This document shows, in pieces, positions 26,632 through 34,149 of a DNA stretch of 64,000 bases (position 1 is the stretch's first letter; every line of letters begins with the position of its first letter). Made by a program: the position numbers and the translations under genes. Below the pieces are notes generated by a model. The model did not search any database. It saw only the letters and a program-made list of their open reading frames with translations, and had not been told where the DNA came from. The DNA comes from a virus, in IMG/VR virus record IMGVR_UViG_3300025154_000073, positions 1 through 64,000 of that record; one strand, written 5' to 3'.

Positions 26632-26650
26632 AGAATGCACCGTGTTTTCT
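26632..26650. promoter_or_regulatory. Boundary palindrome copy 5 (AGAATGCACCGTGTTTTCT)
   Basis: One arm is altered (GAATGCA). On the - strand it runs from the upstream TAA stop to 2 bases before the helicase ATG, so it is the whole intergenic linker. The same variant arm recurs at 31564-31582. Confidence 0.75.
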
Positions 26651-27216
26651 TAGTAGCTCAGTGGGATGTCGTTTGCGTCTTTTTTCTTTTCAACCAATCT
26701 GTTATTGGCTTCTCTTAATTCTCTTGCCTTTGCCGCGCACATATTAACCAGACTGGTTGGTTTTGCTACTGTGTATGGCGCAAGTCCATTCTTAAACCCA
26801 TTTTTCCAATCGGCATGAACTTTGATAAGTACTTCAACTCCGAATTCTGCACAATTTTGTTTTATAGCTTCCATTGCTTGAATGTAAAACGCATATTGTC
26901 CCTTACTTTTTTTATGCGGTTTAGACGGAAGCGAGAACATCCAAGTATCACGAAGGACACGAGCAATTTCCTGTACCGACTGAGGATAGTCTTTGTAATC
27001 TCCTCTAAATAATTCTACGTTGTATTCTCCCGCCATCTCGTCTGTTTTCCTTGCAATTCCAGAAATCCCCATCACGGCATCAACAAGCAGTTCTGACAAT
27101 CGTTCATAATTTTCTTTATATGGACTTTCGCATTCTAATCCATCAGAACAAAATATTGCCTCGTGTTTTAGAATATTTTCAAATTTCAATTTTAATTCTC
27201 TACGCAAAGTTGTCAT
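26650..27216 (-). CDS. Conserved hypothetical replication-region protein
   Basis: A 188-residue helical protein. The ATG at 27216 is chosen for its excellent AGGAGGAAG ribosome site. Segments GDYKDYPQSVQEIARVLRDT and SKGQYAFYIQAMEAIKQNCA are conserved-looking but not diagnostic. The location just upstream of the helicase suggests a loader or accessory role; this is inference. Confidence 0.6.
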   Translation of the reverse strand: MTTLRRELKLKFENILKHEAIFCSDGLECESPYKENYERLSELLVDAVMGISGIARKTDEMAGEYNVELFRGDYKDYPQSVQEIARVLRDTWMFSLPSKPHKKSKGQYAFYIQAMEAIKQNCAEFGVEVLIKVHADWKNGFKNGLAPYTVAKPTSLVNMCAAKARELREANNRLVEKKKDANDIPLSY

Positions 27217-27227
27217 TCTTCCTCCTG

Positions 27228-27246
27228 CGAAAACACGGTTCATTCT
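27228..27246. promoter_or_regulatory. Boundary palindrome copy 6 (diverged)
   Basis: GAAAACACGGTTCATTC matches one arm well. It covers the upstream TGA stop (27240-27242) and ends 12 bases before the next start. Confidence 0.5.
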
Positions 27247-27536
27247 TTTTTGGAAGGCTTTGCAAACCACTTTATTTTGTGGCCTACAAGTTTCATATGC
27301 TCTACTCTGTGCTTCTTTGCATTCCAACGGTCTAAAGATATTCCCAACAACTCTGTCAAACCCATAGGAATAGGGCCTCCGAAAATTCCAGGAAATCCAT
27401 CGGTGTCAATTTTGCAATCATAGCACCATATCTTATGTTCATATTCAGACCACTCAATATTTGTGCCATTGCATTTGTCACACGTGATGCAATATTCGTA
27501 CGGGTGCATAATATAATGCCACGTTCTTTTTCTCAT
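27240..27536 (-). CDS. Zinc ribbon protein
   Basis: A 98-residue protein with CITCDKC at 16-22 and CYDC at about 38-41, a four-cysteine zinc knuckle pair. Related small zinc proteins are common in phage early regions. The ATG is the first after the long non-coding stretch to its right. Confidence 0.65.
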   Translation of the reverse strand: MRKRTWHYIMHPYEYCITCDKCNGTNIEWSEYEHKIWCYDCKIDTDGFPGIFGGPIPMGLTELLGISLDRWNAKKHRVEHMKLVGHKIKWFAKPSKKE

Positions 27537-27540
27537 TCTA

Positions 27541-28041
27541 ATTCCTTTCTGATTATTTTATGACAGAATCATCCTAAGACTTCCTAATTAGCCACTCAGA
27601 TTCTTTAAAGAACCTCTACCCTATTAGGGTCAAGTAGGACTATTCATCCTGGACGTGGGCGGATTTATAACGGCGTACCGTCTCACCTTTCGGGATTCTC
27701 TGTTAGAGACACCCGCCCCGCCTGCCTCTGTGCTTTGACGCGGGGACGTTGTTGGGAGTCCTGCCACTCGGTTACTTAGTAGGCAGACTGCAATCTCTTT
27801 ATCGTATGAGAGCCTGTTTCGCTCAAAAATGTATTTTCGGATTAGGCAGGATTGCTAGTTGCTGTTCCGTTAAACGCAAAATCCAGTTTTGACAACTGCG
27901 GCTCTGGCGGCTAAAAGAACTACCGCTCGCGCGGATATGGAAGGGATACCATAGCCGCAGTTGTCAAAACTGGATAATGTCGAAGTTAATATGTTCATTT
28001 GTCCTTTTAGCCTTTCGCGCTTCCACACGCTTTTCCTTACT
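27541..28041 (-). ncRNA. Candidate large structured non-coding RNA A (about 500 nt)
   Basis: No convincing gene occupies this stretch. On the - strand it holds a perfect 23-bp inverted repeat (27881-27903 with 27953-27975) whose loop carries two further hairpins, one with a GCGA tetraloop (27923-27934) and one at 27937-27952. More hairpins lie at 27697-27709 and 27618-27630, and a CC-GAAA-GG tetraloop stem near 27688. GNRA loops appear only when read on the - strand, giving the sense. A sigma-70-type promoter sits just upstream (28048-28076). The size recalls large phage RNAs such as ROOL, but I cannot confirm a family. No clear U-tract terminator ends it; it may lead into the gene at 27536. 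Confidence 0.6.
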
Positions 28042-28047
28042 CACCCA

Positions 28048-28076
28048 ATAGTAATCTCATCCTTGACGGATGTCAA
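28048..28076 (-). promoter_or_regulatory. Sigma-70-type promoter for ncRNA A
   Basis: On the - strand: TTGACA (28071-28076), 17-bp spacer, TACTAT (28048-28053). Transcription would start near 28041 and enter the structured stretch. It lies 2 bases beyond the stop of the 53-residue gene upstream. Confidence 0.65.
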
Positions 28077-28077
28077 G

Positions 28078-28239
28078 TTAAATCAGACAGGTCTTTTCTA
28101 TTCTTTTTGTCTTTCCACATCTCTCACAGACATAGGTTTCGGAGAACTCCGCATAATATCCGAAGCCAACGTACCTGAACTTACCCATCCTGAATGTGAA
28201 TGTATGACCAAAAAGAAAACACAGTGTTTTGTTTAGCAT
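28078..28239 (-). CDS. DUF1660-like zinc protein
   Basis: A 53-residue protein beginning MLNKTLCFLFGHTFTF and carrying CERCGK. The LC.LFGH start plus C..CGK end is the signature of DUF1660 prophage proteins. The start is 1 base after the upstream stop. A degenerate copy of the boundary palindrome overlaps codons 3-9. Confidence 0.65.
   Translation of the reverse strand: MLNKTLCFLFGHTFTFRMGKFRYVGFGYYAEFSETYVCERCGKTKRIEKTCLI
28214..28232. promoter_or_regulatory. Boundary palindrome copy 7 (AGAAAACACAGTGTTTTGT)
   Basis: Centre base is A instead of C/G. It lies within the first codons of the DUF1660-like gene, 9 bases past the upstream stop (28241). Confidence 0.55.
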
Positions 28240-28240
28240 C

Positions 28241-28498
28241 TCATTCCTCTTTAGGTAATATGGTCACAACTGTTCCGCGCATCCCATCATAGACGACTCT
28301 TATACCATCTACAATGTGAACTGACACGCGGTTGGATTGACGCTCTACGAACTGAGAACGTCCCGCCCTGATTGCTTTTGCGATGGCTTTTACATCCACG
28401 ATCCTACCGAGCCGTTCTTGGGAACGTCTGCGGGCATGAGACATTTGTGCATTAGCTTTTATGGATAGGTCAGGATGTTTAGATTGATAGAATGACAT
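28241..28498 (-). CDS. Small RNase/toxin-like phage protein
   Basis: An 85-residue protein: AQMSHARRRSQERLGRIVD at 17-35 and a final VSVHIVDGIRVVYDGMRG strand pair. The H/R-rich helix followed by a YD..RG..VT.LP ending is seen in many small phage proteins of the DUF4258 type. Its ATG is set by the boundary palindrome copy at 28498-28516. Confidence 0.55.
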   Translation of the reverse strand: MSFYQSKHPDLSIKANAQMSHARRRSQERLGRIVDVKAIAKAIRAGRSQFVERQSNRVSVHIVDGIRVVYDGMRGTVVTILPKEE

Positions 28499-28516
28499 AA
28501 ATACACCGTGTTTTCT
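28498..28516. promoter_or_regulatory. Boundary palindrome copy 8 (TAAATACACCGTGTTTTCT)
   Basis: On the - strand its last base is the A of the ATG start of the gene at 28498. It links an integron-like cassette end to this gene. Confidence 0.75.
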
Positions 28517-28640
28517 AGCCCAACGGTTATGAGTTAGTGGTTTGCCGTATTACCGAATTGACAATGTTTGCTGTGGATTCCGTTTACTTCGCAACCACAG
28601 ACAGCGCACAGTATAGGCACATCCGCTGCACGCTTTGTTA
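28517..28640 (-). repeat. attC-like cassette end
   Basis: On the - strand the stretch opens with ACCTAAC (RYYYAAC) followed by AAAGCGTGCAGCGGATG and closes with ACCGTTGGGC, whose GTTGGGC fits GTTRRRY. These are the outer core boxes of integron attC sites. The gene 28534-28785 reads into it. Stem pairing between halves is imperfect, so this is a candidate only. Confidence 0.4.
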
Positions 28641-28785
28641 GGTGCGCTTGAAGTTGCGCCACTAACTCAGGCAAAAGGGAATTAGGAATTTTTATATCTC
28701 CAATTCCTTCATACCAAAAACCTGCTTCTTTTCTGACTTCAATTAGCAGGTATTCTTTTGTTGGACAAATTTTTATATTTTGCAT
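28534..28785 (-). CDS. Cassette-like zinc protein
   Basis: An 83-residue protein starting at ATG 28785 (a TTG 12 nt earlier is possible). It ends with CAVCGCEVNGIHSKHC, a zinc-like site. The LTKRAADV segment is encoded by the attC-like half-site and recurs in the gene at 46205. Immediately upstream is CGCAAACCGTTGGGTG, also seen before other cassette-like genes. Confidence 0.55.
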   Translation of the reverse strand: MQNIKICPTKEYLLIEVRKEAGFWYEGIGDIKIPNSLLPELVAQLQAHLTKRAADVPILCAVCGCEVNGIHSKHCQFGNTANH

Positions 28786-28834
28786 ATTAGCACCCAACGG
28801 TTTGCGTAACCCGCTTTATGCAGGCGAAGTATCT

Positions 28835-29032
28835 TCAACTTTCACAGATTCGGGCAGGCCCAAAACGCCAGCCTTCAAGGAGTCGAAGCTGGGTTGGGCG
28901 CAATTCCAGACACGCAGGACAATCAACATCATTCCATCCAGTGCTTGCAAAACTCCAACCAGTGCTACCACATACGGCGATTGTTTTTGTATATGGCACA
29001 AGAAATTTTTTTACATGATGACAAGTAGGCAT
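28835..29032 (-). CDS. Small CxxC protein
   Basis: A 65-residue protein. The segments HHVKKFLVPYTKTIAVCG and VDCPACLELRP fit a widespread family of tiny phage/actinobacterial-type zinc proteins with one Cys before and a CPAC motif after. GAAAGGATAAG precedes the ATG. Confidence 0.6.
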   Translation of the reverse strand: MPTCHHVKKFLVPYTKTIAVCGSTGWSFASTGWNDVDCPACLELRPTQLRLLEGWRFGPARICES

Positions 29033-29121
29033 ATCTTATCCTTTCGGTTTCAGGGCTTCCGCCCAACTATGATTTATAAAGTAACCGCAATACGGAAATC
29101 ATTTAAATAACACGATGGTTT

Positions 29122-29159
29122 GCAGGGCGTACTCAACACTCTTATCAAGTACGCCCTGC
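29122..29159. repeat. Perfect 12-bp inverted repeat
   Basis: GCAGGGCGTACT at 29122-29133 and its complement at 29148-29159, 14-nt loop. It lies between SSB and the next small gene. No U-tract follows on either strand, so it is not a normal terminator; it may stabilise or process mRNA. Confidence 0.6.
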
Positions 29160-29164
29160 GCCAA

Positions 29165-29572
29165 CTAACCCGTCATGTATTCTGGCAAATCTTCTTCCTC
29201 GGAGGATGCTTGACTTTCTCCGCCAGATTTGCTTGAAAGAAACTTGACCAGAGAGGCGTTGATCTCAAGGGTTGAAGCCCAAGTTCCATCGCTCTTTTCA
29301 AAGATGCGTGGATTTCCTGTCGCTTTGTCAATAGAGACCTTGCCCTCAACGAACACCAAAGAGCCTTTATTCAGATACTTCTTGCAGGCTTCCGCCGCAC
29401 TCCCCCAGATTGACACCCGAAACCAAGTTGTTTCTTTTACGTGTTCTCCGCCTTTGGTATTGTATTCGTTTGTGGTGGCGACTGATAAATTGGTAACAGG
29501 CTGACCGGATGGGGTATAGCGCATGGACGGATCAGCACCTAAGCGCCCGATAATTTCTATTTTCTGATACAT
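29165..29572 (-). CDS. ssb: Single-stranded DNA-binding protein
   Basis: A 135-residue OB-fold protein: KIEIIGRLGADPSMRYTPSG at the N-terminus, TWFRVSIWGSAAEACKKYL in the middle and LVFVEGKVSIDKATGNPRIF after it. The tail is acidic (SEEEDLPEYMTG), in place of the bacterial DDIPF-type end. It coats single-stranded DNA in replication and in ERF-mediated annealing. The start is 1 base after the ERF stop. Confidence 0.9.
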   Translation of the reverse strand: MYQKIEIIGRLGADPSMRYTPSGQPVTNLSVATTNEYNTKGGEHVKETTWFRVSIWGSAAEACKKYLNKGSLVFVEGKVSIDKATGNPRIFEKSDGTWASTLEINASLVKFLSSKSGGESQASSEEEDLPEYMTG

Positions 29573-29573
29573 A

Positions 29574-30218
29574 CTACGCCTCTTTCTTCATCATGGCGTC
29601 AATCTCTGCCATCTTCTCTTTGATAAATTCGGCGGTTGAATCTCCGCTGATTTTGGGAACGTCTTTTATTCCGGCTTGATGCGCGGCGGCGAATTTTTCT
29701 CCAAACGCTTTTTGCAGGGATTGTAATTCGCTGGCTGGCTTTGGGGTTTTTAATTCGGGCTTGGGATGTTCCACAAGTTGTTTTGAGGGGCGTTCCTGGT
29801 CTCCAGATGGGTATTTATCTGGGTCGTCTCCTGTTTCAATATTGAAAGTTTGGCGAATGGCATACTTATACATGCCCGTCATTGCTTTGTTGCAACTCTT
29901 ATCTCCGCTGTCTGCCCCCTCGCCTAGTGATTGAACATCAATATAGCTTCCGCCAACGTGGGTAAATCTCACAATTCCGTGAACGGTGGTGTTAATCATC
30001 GCCGTTCCTTTTGCGGTTGTGTATTGCTCTCTGTTTGTCTCGGCAACTTGAAGTACGGAGACATACACTCCATGTTCAACCATTGACGGGCGAACCGCCT
30101 CAATCAATGCCGCCTCGCCTGCGTATGAGTATGATAGTCCCGCTCCCCTCTGTTTTTGAACATATCCCACTTCTTTCATTATTGCATTAATCGCTTCGTG
30201 AATATCTTTTTCTGACAT
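29574..30218 (-). CDS. erf: ERF-family single-strand annealing recombinase
   Basis: A 214-residue protein. The N-terminal 135 residues carry the ERF signature: YSYAGEAALIEAVRPSMVEH, then GEGADSGDKSCNKAMTGMYK and the TGDDPD end. The C-terminal part is a Pro/Lys-rich linker plus a helix. It anneals homologous strands with SSB, coded next door. Confidence 0.85.
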   Translation of the reverse strand: MSEKDIHEAINAIMKEVGYVQKQRGAGLSYSYAGEAALIEAVRPSMVEHGVYVSVLQVAETNREQYTTAKGTAMINTTVHGIVRFTHVGGSYIDVQSLGEGADSGDKSCNKAMTGMYKYAIRQTFNIETGDDPDKYPSGDQERPSKQLVEHPKPELKTPKPASELQSLQKAFGEKFAAAHQAGIKDVPKISGDSTAEFIKEKMAEIDAMMKKEA

Positions 30219-30307
30219 TTCTACTCCTTGTTTTAGGTTACACCGACATTTGTCGTATGTTTCAAAAATTATTGTACATCAACTACCTGAGAATGGGGTG
30301 AGAAATG

Positions 30308-31075
30308 CTATTTCTTCAATTCTCCTTCCCATAAGATACCATCCTGACCATGAAGCCTCCATAGTTTTCCGTCAAAGGATGGGACTAATCCCACATTCCA
30401 TAAATCAACTGCTGGTTGATATGGATACGTCTTTTTCCAATCTTTTACAATGGGCACAAAAATACTGACCGTATAAGCCCACACAGAATCTCTCACAGAA
30501 TCTCTCACAGAATCCCACACAGAATTCCACACAGAATTCCACACAGAATTCCACACAGAATTCCACACAGAATTCCCCACAGAATTCCCCACAGAATTCC
30601 ACACAGAATTCCACACAGAATCTCTCACAGAATCTCTCACAGAATCCCACACAGAATTCCACACAGAATCCCACGCTTTAAGCAATTCCAATTCCTTTGA
30701 ACTGATTTTCCCATGTTTTAATGTAAATGGATTTAGTGGGCTGGCAGCTTTCAGATAATCCCATTTGAATAACGTTTCTGGTTTTACTTCCCGTTCTATT
30801 CTCAAGAATTCAAATCCCGCCTTATCCGATTCTTCGAGTACTGGAGTTCCATACACGATGTACGCAGAACATGGTATGGATGCTCCGATAAAGCATTGAT
30901 CTGGTTTTCGGCTGGCGTGAAGAAACGCATTTGAACATAACCTTCCAGTTTCGGAGAAATGTGGTGCGTACACATCCCACCCGACACTTTCTCGGTAGTT
31001 TATGGTTTTTCCTGTGTAAAAGTCAAAACCATCTGGTCTTGCGAGTTTGTAGAACTTTTGTAGTTTTGTTTTCAT
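30308..31075 (-). CDS. Tetrapeptide-repeat protein A
   Basis: A 255-residue protein in three parts. Residues 1-134 form a globular domain. Residues 135-198 are 16 four-residue units of the type [W/R/G][D/N]SV (WDSV WNSV WDSV RDSV ...). The end (QPAVDLWNVGLVPSFDGKLW) is a second globular piece. The protein at 33087-33905 shares the layout, including the ELLKAWDSV junction and the PSFDGK.WRLH end. A repeat of period four could make an amphipathic solenoid or filament. I know no function for it. Confidence 0.75.
   Translation of the reverse strand: MKTKLQKFYKLARPDGFDFYTGKTINYRESVGWDVYAPHFSETGRLCSNAFLHASRKPDQCFIGASIPCSAYIVYGTPVLEESDKAGFEFLRIEREVKPETLFKWDYLKAASPLNPFTLKHGKISSKELELLKAWDSVWNSVWDSVRDSVRDSVWNSVWNSVGNSVGNSVWNSVWNSVWNSVWNSVWDSVRDSVRDSVWAYTVSIFVPIVKDWKKTYPYQPAVDLWNVGLVPSFDGKLWRLHGQDGILWEGELKK
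30482..30673. repeat. 12-bp tandem repeat array in protein A
   Basis: About 16 units of 12 bp (variants of ACAGAATTCCAC / ACAGAATCTCTC), all in frame. Units carrying GAATTC dominate. The array is open in several frames, so long spurious reading frames appear on both strands. Confidence 0.9.
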
Positions 31076-31087
31076 GTTATTTTCTCC

Positions 31088-31549
31088 TTAGTAATTCGGG
31101 TTATCGTGATACCAGCGGTCGTCGGGTTCTGGGTCAAGCTCGGAATTTCGTACGCCACATTGACGCATCCACTTAATGACATCCTTCTCTATTTCAGCAT
31201 ACTTGTCTTTCACGATTTCAAGTTCAAAATTTCGCTCATCACCCCTGCTTGGTGATGAGGGGGAATAATATCCTCCGTACTTCATAGCTCCCAGAAATGC
31301 TTCATACGGATTGAATTCAATCTTTGGAGACTTCTGGATAATAATTGTGGGCGCAATCCAGCAATCTTCTAAATCTGCGCCTGAACATGGATTATCTCTG
31401 TTATCTTCAACCGCAACAAAGACATTTTTATAGTAAGCTCGGAAGGTGATTTCGTAATCCTCGGCGTAGTTATCATTGCCAAGTGTTATATATAACTCGG
31501 TGTAAGGAATGTCTTTGTCTGTTTTTCCTATACGAATTTTTGAGATCAT
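31088..31549 (-). CDS. Hypothetical protein
   Basis: A 153-residue protein with AGGAGG just upstream. The N-terminal half is beta-rich (TELYITLGNDNYAEDYEITF); the C-terminus is charged. It has a Pro-Ser-rich loop (YYSPSSPSRGDE). It lies upstream of repeat protein A in the operon. Unknown function. Confidence 0.6.
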   Translation of the reverse strand: MISKIRIGKTDKDIPYTELYITLGNDNYAEDYEITFRAYYKNVFVAVEDNRDNPCSGADLEDCWIAPTIIIQKSPKIEFNPYEAFLGAMKYGGYYSPSSPSRGDERNFELEIVKDKYAEIEKDVIKWMRQCGVRNSELDPEPDDRWYHDNPNY

Positions 31550-31844
31550 TTGTCAACCTCCTGAGAATGCACGGTGTTTTCTCTGCCATCTTTCGGACGG
31601 CTTCAACCACGTCTTGTTCTGTTGCTTCAAGATAGTCCAATTCCAGGATTTTGCATAAAGTGACCATGAGGGACTCGTGAGCGTTGAACAACTCCTCTTT
31701 TGTCGGTTTGTCTTCCGATTCGTGAGGAGTTTTAGGACAGTACCACTCTTTAGTCCAGGGGTCTTGCACAAGATCGCCGTCGCAAATACGGCAATGCTTT
31801 TCTGAGCCGAACGGGTCGGCGTTTTGGTCATAATTAACTCTCAT
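31473..31844 (-). CDS. Zinc protein with C-terminus extended through a palindrome copy
   Basis: The frame codes 123 residues: HCRICDGDL (17-25) and WYCPKTPHES (34-43) form a zinc site, followed by a helix (TKEELFNAHESLMVTLCKIL). After KMAEKTPC it runs through the palindrome at 31564-31582 and overlaps the next gene by 77 nt in another frame. The last 30 residues are therefore probably not ancestral; the element seems to have removed the original stop. Confidence 0.55.
   Translation of the reverse strand: MRVNYDQNADPFGSEKHCRICDGDLVQDPWTKEWYCPKTPHESEDKPTKEELFNAHESLMVTLCKILELDYLEATEQDVVEAVRKMAEKTPCILRRLTNDLKNSYRKNRQRHSLHRVIYNTWQ
31564..31582. promoter_or_regulatory. Boundary palindrome copy 9 (AGAATGCACGGTGTTTTCT)
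   Basis: Same variant arm as copy 5. It lies 14 bases before the start at 31549, with the AGGAGG ribosome site between them. Confidence 0.75.
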
Positions 31845-32550
31845 AATCAGTCTCCTTTTTGAAATTTAGCGGTCTGTCTATTTTATTTTCAATTATATAT
31901 TTATCATACGCAATTGCAGCATCAATTTCGTAAACATACGACCCCACATAACAGCGATTAGATTTTCCCTTTAACCTAAATCTACAATACCACCTATTAT
32001 GTTTTTCTGAGAAGAATATTCCGAAGAATTTTGATGACGCACTAGAAACTTTCTTTCCGAATCGGGGGTTGTTTTTCCACCCTTGCGCCAACTTCATTTT
32101 TTCTCTTGAGGCGTCTGCTATTTCTTCTCTATTTCTATTTGCTTCTGATATTTTATTGATGGCCTCTTTTGTGTGGTGTTTTCCATACATGGGATTTTTT
32201 TCTTTAGCCTGTGAACAAGACATTTTTGCCTTAGTTTCTTCTGTGCATCTCCCATGCGCTCCGGCATCTTTTTTGTTGTATCCAAATAATTTGTTTTTAG
32301 TGTGGTAAAAATTAATCCAATAATCCTCTCTGTCAACAAGCATTTCTACTGAACATACGTCAATAACTTCAAACAAGAAATTATATTCTCCGTATTTGTT
32401 CCACGCGTTTTGTAGGTGCGCGTTGTGTGCCGTGCCGTTTTTCAATAAAAAAATATGGTCTTTCCATCTATGCTTTATGTCAATAGATTGACCTATGTAG
32501 TTTTTTCCGCTTATTTTATTCATAATACGATAGATTCCGCATATAGGCAT
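31834..32550 (-). CDS. GIY-YIG homing endonuclease with NUMOD3 and AP2-like domains
   Basis: A 238-residue protein. The GIY-YIG nuclease has GIYRI at 5-9 and NYIGQS at about 17-22, with the conserved Arg in KHRWKDH. NUMOD3-type repeats follow (YGKHHTKEAINKISEA). The C-terminus is AP2-like (KFFGIFFSEKHNRWYCRFRL, ending RPLNF). It probably moves itself between sites in phage genomes. The gene at 54894 has the same layout. A pseudoknot-like RNA element overlaps its 5' end. Confidence 0.85.
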   Translation of the reverse strand: MPICGIYRIMNKISGKNYIGQSIDIKHRWKDHIFLLKNGTAHNAHLQNAWNKYGEYNFLFEVIDVCSVEMLVDREDYWINFYHTKNKLFGYNKKDAGAHGRCTEETKAKMSCSQAKEKNPMYGKHHTKEAINKISEANRNREEIADASREKMKLAQGWKNNPRFGKKVSSASSKFFGIFFSEKHNRWYCRFRLKGKSNRCYVGSYVYEIDAAIAYDKYIIENKIDRPLNFKKETDYES

Positions 32551-32566
32551 TGTATATACTTCAAAC

Positions 32567-32668
32567 AAACCACCGCCAATCTGCATTCCGAACTTGTCAC
32601 AGTTGCAGGAGCGCGGCAGACGGGCGGTGGTTTATCTCGGAATAAAAAATCTCCTGTGAAACTGTGAC
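32567..32668 (-). ncRNA. Pseudoknot-like element before the homing endonuclease
   Basis: Two stems interleave: AAACCACCGCC (32567-32577) pairs with 32623-32633, and GTCACAGTT.GCAGGAG (32596-32611) pairs with 32651-32668 with a small bulge. The order b', a', b, a makes a pseudoknot if all pair. Its 3' part lies 16 bases before the ATG at 32550 on the - strand. It may control translation or mark the insertion site. Confidence 0.45.
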
Positions 32669-32715
32669 GAATTGATTATACCACAATCACGGATCAGCGG
32701 AAGGGTCATAAATAC

Positions 32716-33069
32716 TCATCGCCCCTCCATCTCTTCAAGCAGGGAGACAGCTTGCAAATCCATGACTAACTGTTCGTCATAGTCGGGCTGGTTGTCCTGA
32801 CAAAAAACTTTCCAAACGCCCGTTTTACCCAGACCGTGAGTGTCGGAAAATAGGGATTCTGGCGGAGGACAGAAAGCATAACCTTTTTCGAGGAAACAGA
32901 AGTCAATTTCCGCACCGAACTCGGTCTCCACAGGGTAGGCATGACCTACGCACGCGCCGTGTTCGAGTTTGACCATTTGCTCGTGTTCAATGCACCAGAC
33001 GAACTCTGGAGCGTCTCGCCTCACGGAAGATACAAGGCGGTGTACGTGCGTTCCTAGTGAAGTTTTCAT
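32716..33069 (-). CDS. Hypothetical protein
   Basis: A 117-residue protein beginning MKTSLGTHVHRLVSSVRRDA. The ATG at 33069 has GGAG upstream. Cysteines in VWCIEHEQ and HGACVGH could bind metal, but no known motif is complete. It follows repeat protein B. Confidence 0.6.
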   Translation of the reverse strand: MKTSLGTHVHRLVSSVRRDAPEFVWCIEHEQMVKLEHGACVGHAYPVETEFGAEIDFCFLEKGYAFCPPPESLFSDTHGLGKTGVWKVFCQDNQPDYDEQLVMDLQAVSLLEEMEGR

Positions 33070-33086
33070 AATGTTCTCCTTTTCTC

Positions 33087-33905
33087 CTATTTTGTACATT
33101 CAAAGACGATCTCGGCATTTTTCCCTGAGTGTAATCTCCATGTTTTTCCATCAAACGATGGCACAAATCCTCGCTTCCATAGATCAACACAAGGCTGAAA
33201 TTCATAATTGTTATCCCAAATATAAAATAAACTTCCGATGTAAGCCCCCACAGAACCCCCCACAGAATCTATCACAGAATTCCCCACAGAATTCCACACA
33301 GAATCTCTCACAGAATCTATCACAGAATTCCCCACAGAATTCCCCACAGAATTCCCCACAGAATCCCACACAGAATTCCACACAGAATTCCCCACAGACC
33401 CCCCCACAGAACCCCCCACAGAATCTCTCACAGAATTCCACACAGAATCCCACACAGAATTCCACACAGAATTCCACACAGAATTCCCCACAGAATCTCT
33501 CACAGAATCTCTCACAGAATCCCACTGCTTTAATAATTCAATGTCTTTTTTTGTGGGCTTTGATTTATTGGCTAGTGGATTGATTGGATTTTGCGCTTCC
33601 TTGATATTAATTAATGGATATACCTCCTTTTTCCACTTCTTAAGGGAGCGCAGAGCCTCTGCTGAGTGTGAAGCAGACCACCATGACGGAATATCTTCTT
33701 CATCAACATTCAATGTCCAATCGCAATCTGGATATAAATATCCTTTATCTGGTGTGATCTCCACCTTTACGGAATTTCTAGATGCTTCTTTCAGTTCTGG
33801 GTACTTAGACAGATATCTAGAATACAGCGTGTCGTGAGAGGAAATGCCGCGCTCCCAAATTACTTGGTGACTTCTTGTTACAATACATGAAAAATCTTTA
33901 CACAT
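33087..33905 (-). CDS. Tetrapeptide-repeat protein B
   Basis: A 272-residue paralogue of the protein at 30308. The N-terminal domain (1-127) differs. Residues 128-219 are 23 units such as WDSV, RDSV, GNSV, GGSV and IDSV. The end QPCVDLWKRGFVPSFDGKTW matches protein A. So the repeat and the C-terminal module are shared while the N-terminal domain is exchanged, which suggests one scaffold with two specificities. Confidence 0.75.
   Translation of the reverse strand: MCKDFSCIVTRSHQVIWERGISSHDTLYSRYLSKYPELKEASRNSVKVEITPDKGYLYPDCDWTLNVDEEDIPSWWSASHSAEALRSLKKWKKEVYPLINIKEAQNPINPLANKSKPTKKDIELLKQWDSVRDSVRDSVGNSVWNSVWNSVWDSVWNSVRDSVGGSVGGSVGNSVWNSVWDSVGNSVGNSVGNSVIDSVRDSVWNSVGNSVIDSVGGSVGAYIGSLFYIWDNNYEFQPCVDLWKRGFVPSFDGKTWRLHSGKNAEIVFECTK
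33249..33524. repeat. 12-bp tandem repeat array in protein B
   Basis: About 23 in-frame units of 12 bp. Unit order differs from the array in protein A, although the unit types are the same. Such arrays change length by slippage. Confidence 0.9.
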
Positions 33906-34149
33906 TGTTTTTCTCCTTTTGTTTTTCTAATTGTTTTTCTGCCAATTCTGCGAGAATAAGAATTCTGTCGTAAATCTCTCGCCAAGTTCCTTCGATATTA
34001 TTTGTCATGCGCCTAGCTTCACTCTCTCCAACAACGTCTATGAGCCTTTCAAGAGCATCTTCGGCTGAGTTCCGCCAGTATCGCGCCATTGGTGGGATTT
34101 CAAAAGAAAATCTACTTCTTACGTGCCTCTGTCCGTGAAAGTGACTCAT
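33898..34149 (-). CDS. Small helical protein
   Basis: An 83-residue protein. The ATG at 34149 overlaps the upstream TGA (ATGA); the end overlaps repeat protein B by 8 nt. The C-terminal half is a charged helix (ELAEKQLEKQKEK). Unknown function; may pair with repeat protein B. Confidence 0.6.
   Translation of the reverse strand: MSHFHGQRHVRSRFSFEIPPMARYWRNSAEDALERLIDVVGESEARRMTNNIEGTWREIYDRILILAELAEKQLEKQKEKNNV

Noticed and set aside
27541-28041. RNA A as a group I intron
   Set aside because: No clear P7/P3 core was found and no split gene flanks it.
27961-28236. 91-codon + frame in the region of RNA A
   Set aside because: It overlaps the DUF1660-like gene and the promoter on the other strand, and has no protein-like pattern.
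32969-33583. 204-codon + frame across the repeat array (QNSTQNSPQNLSQN-type)
   Set aside because: It is the antisense reading of the 12-bp array; the same holds for 30405-30700. The - strand frame has globular domains on both sides.
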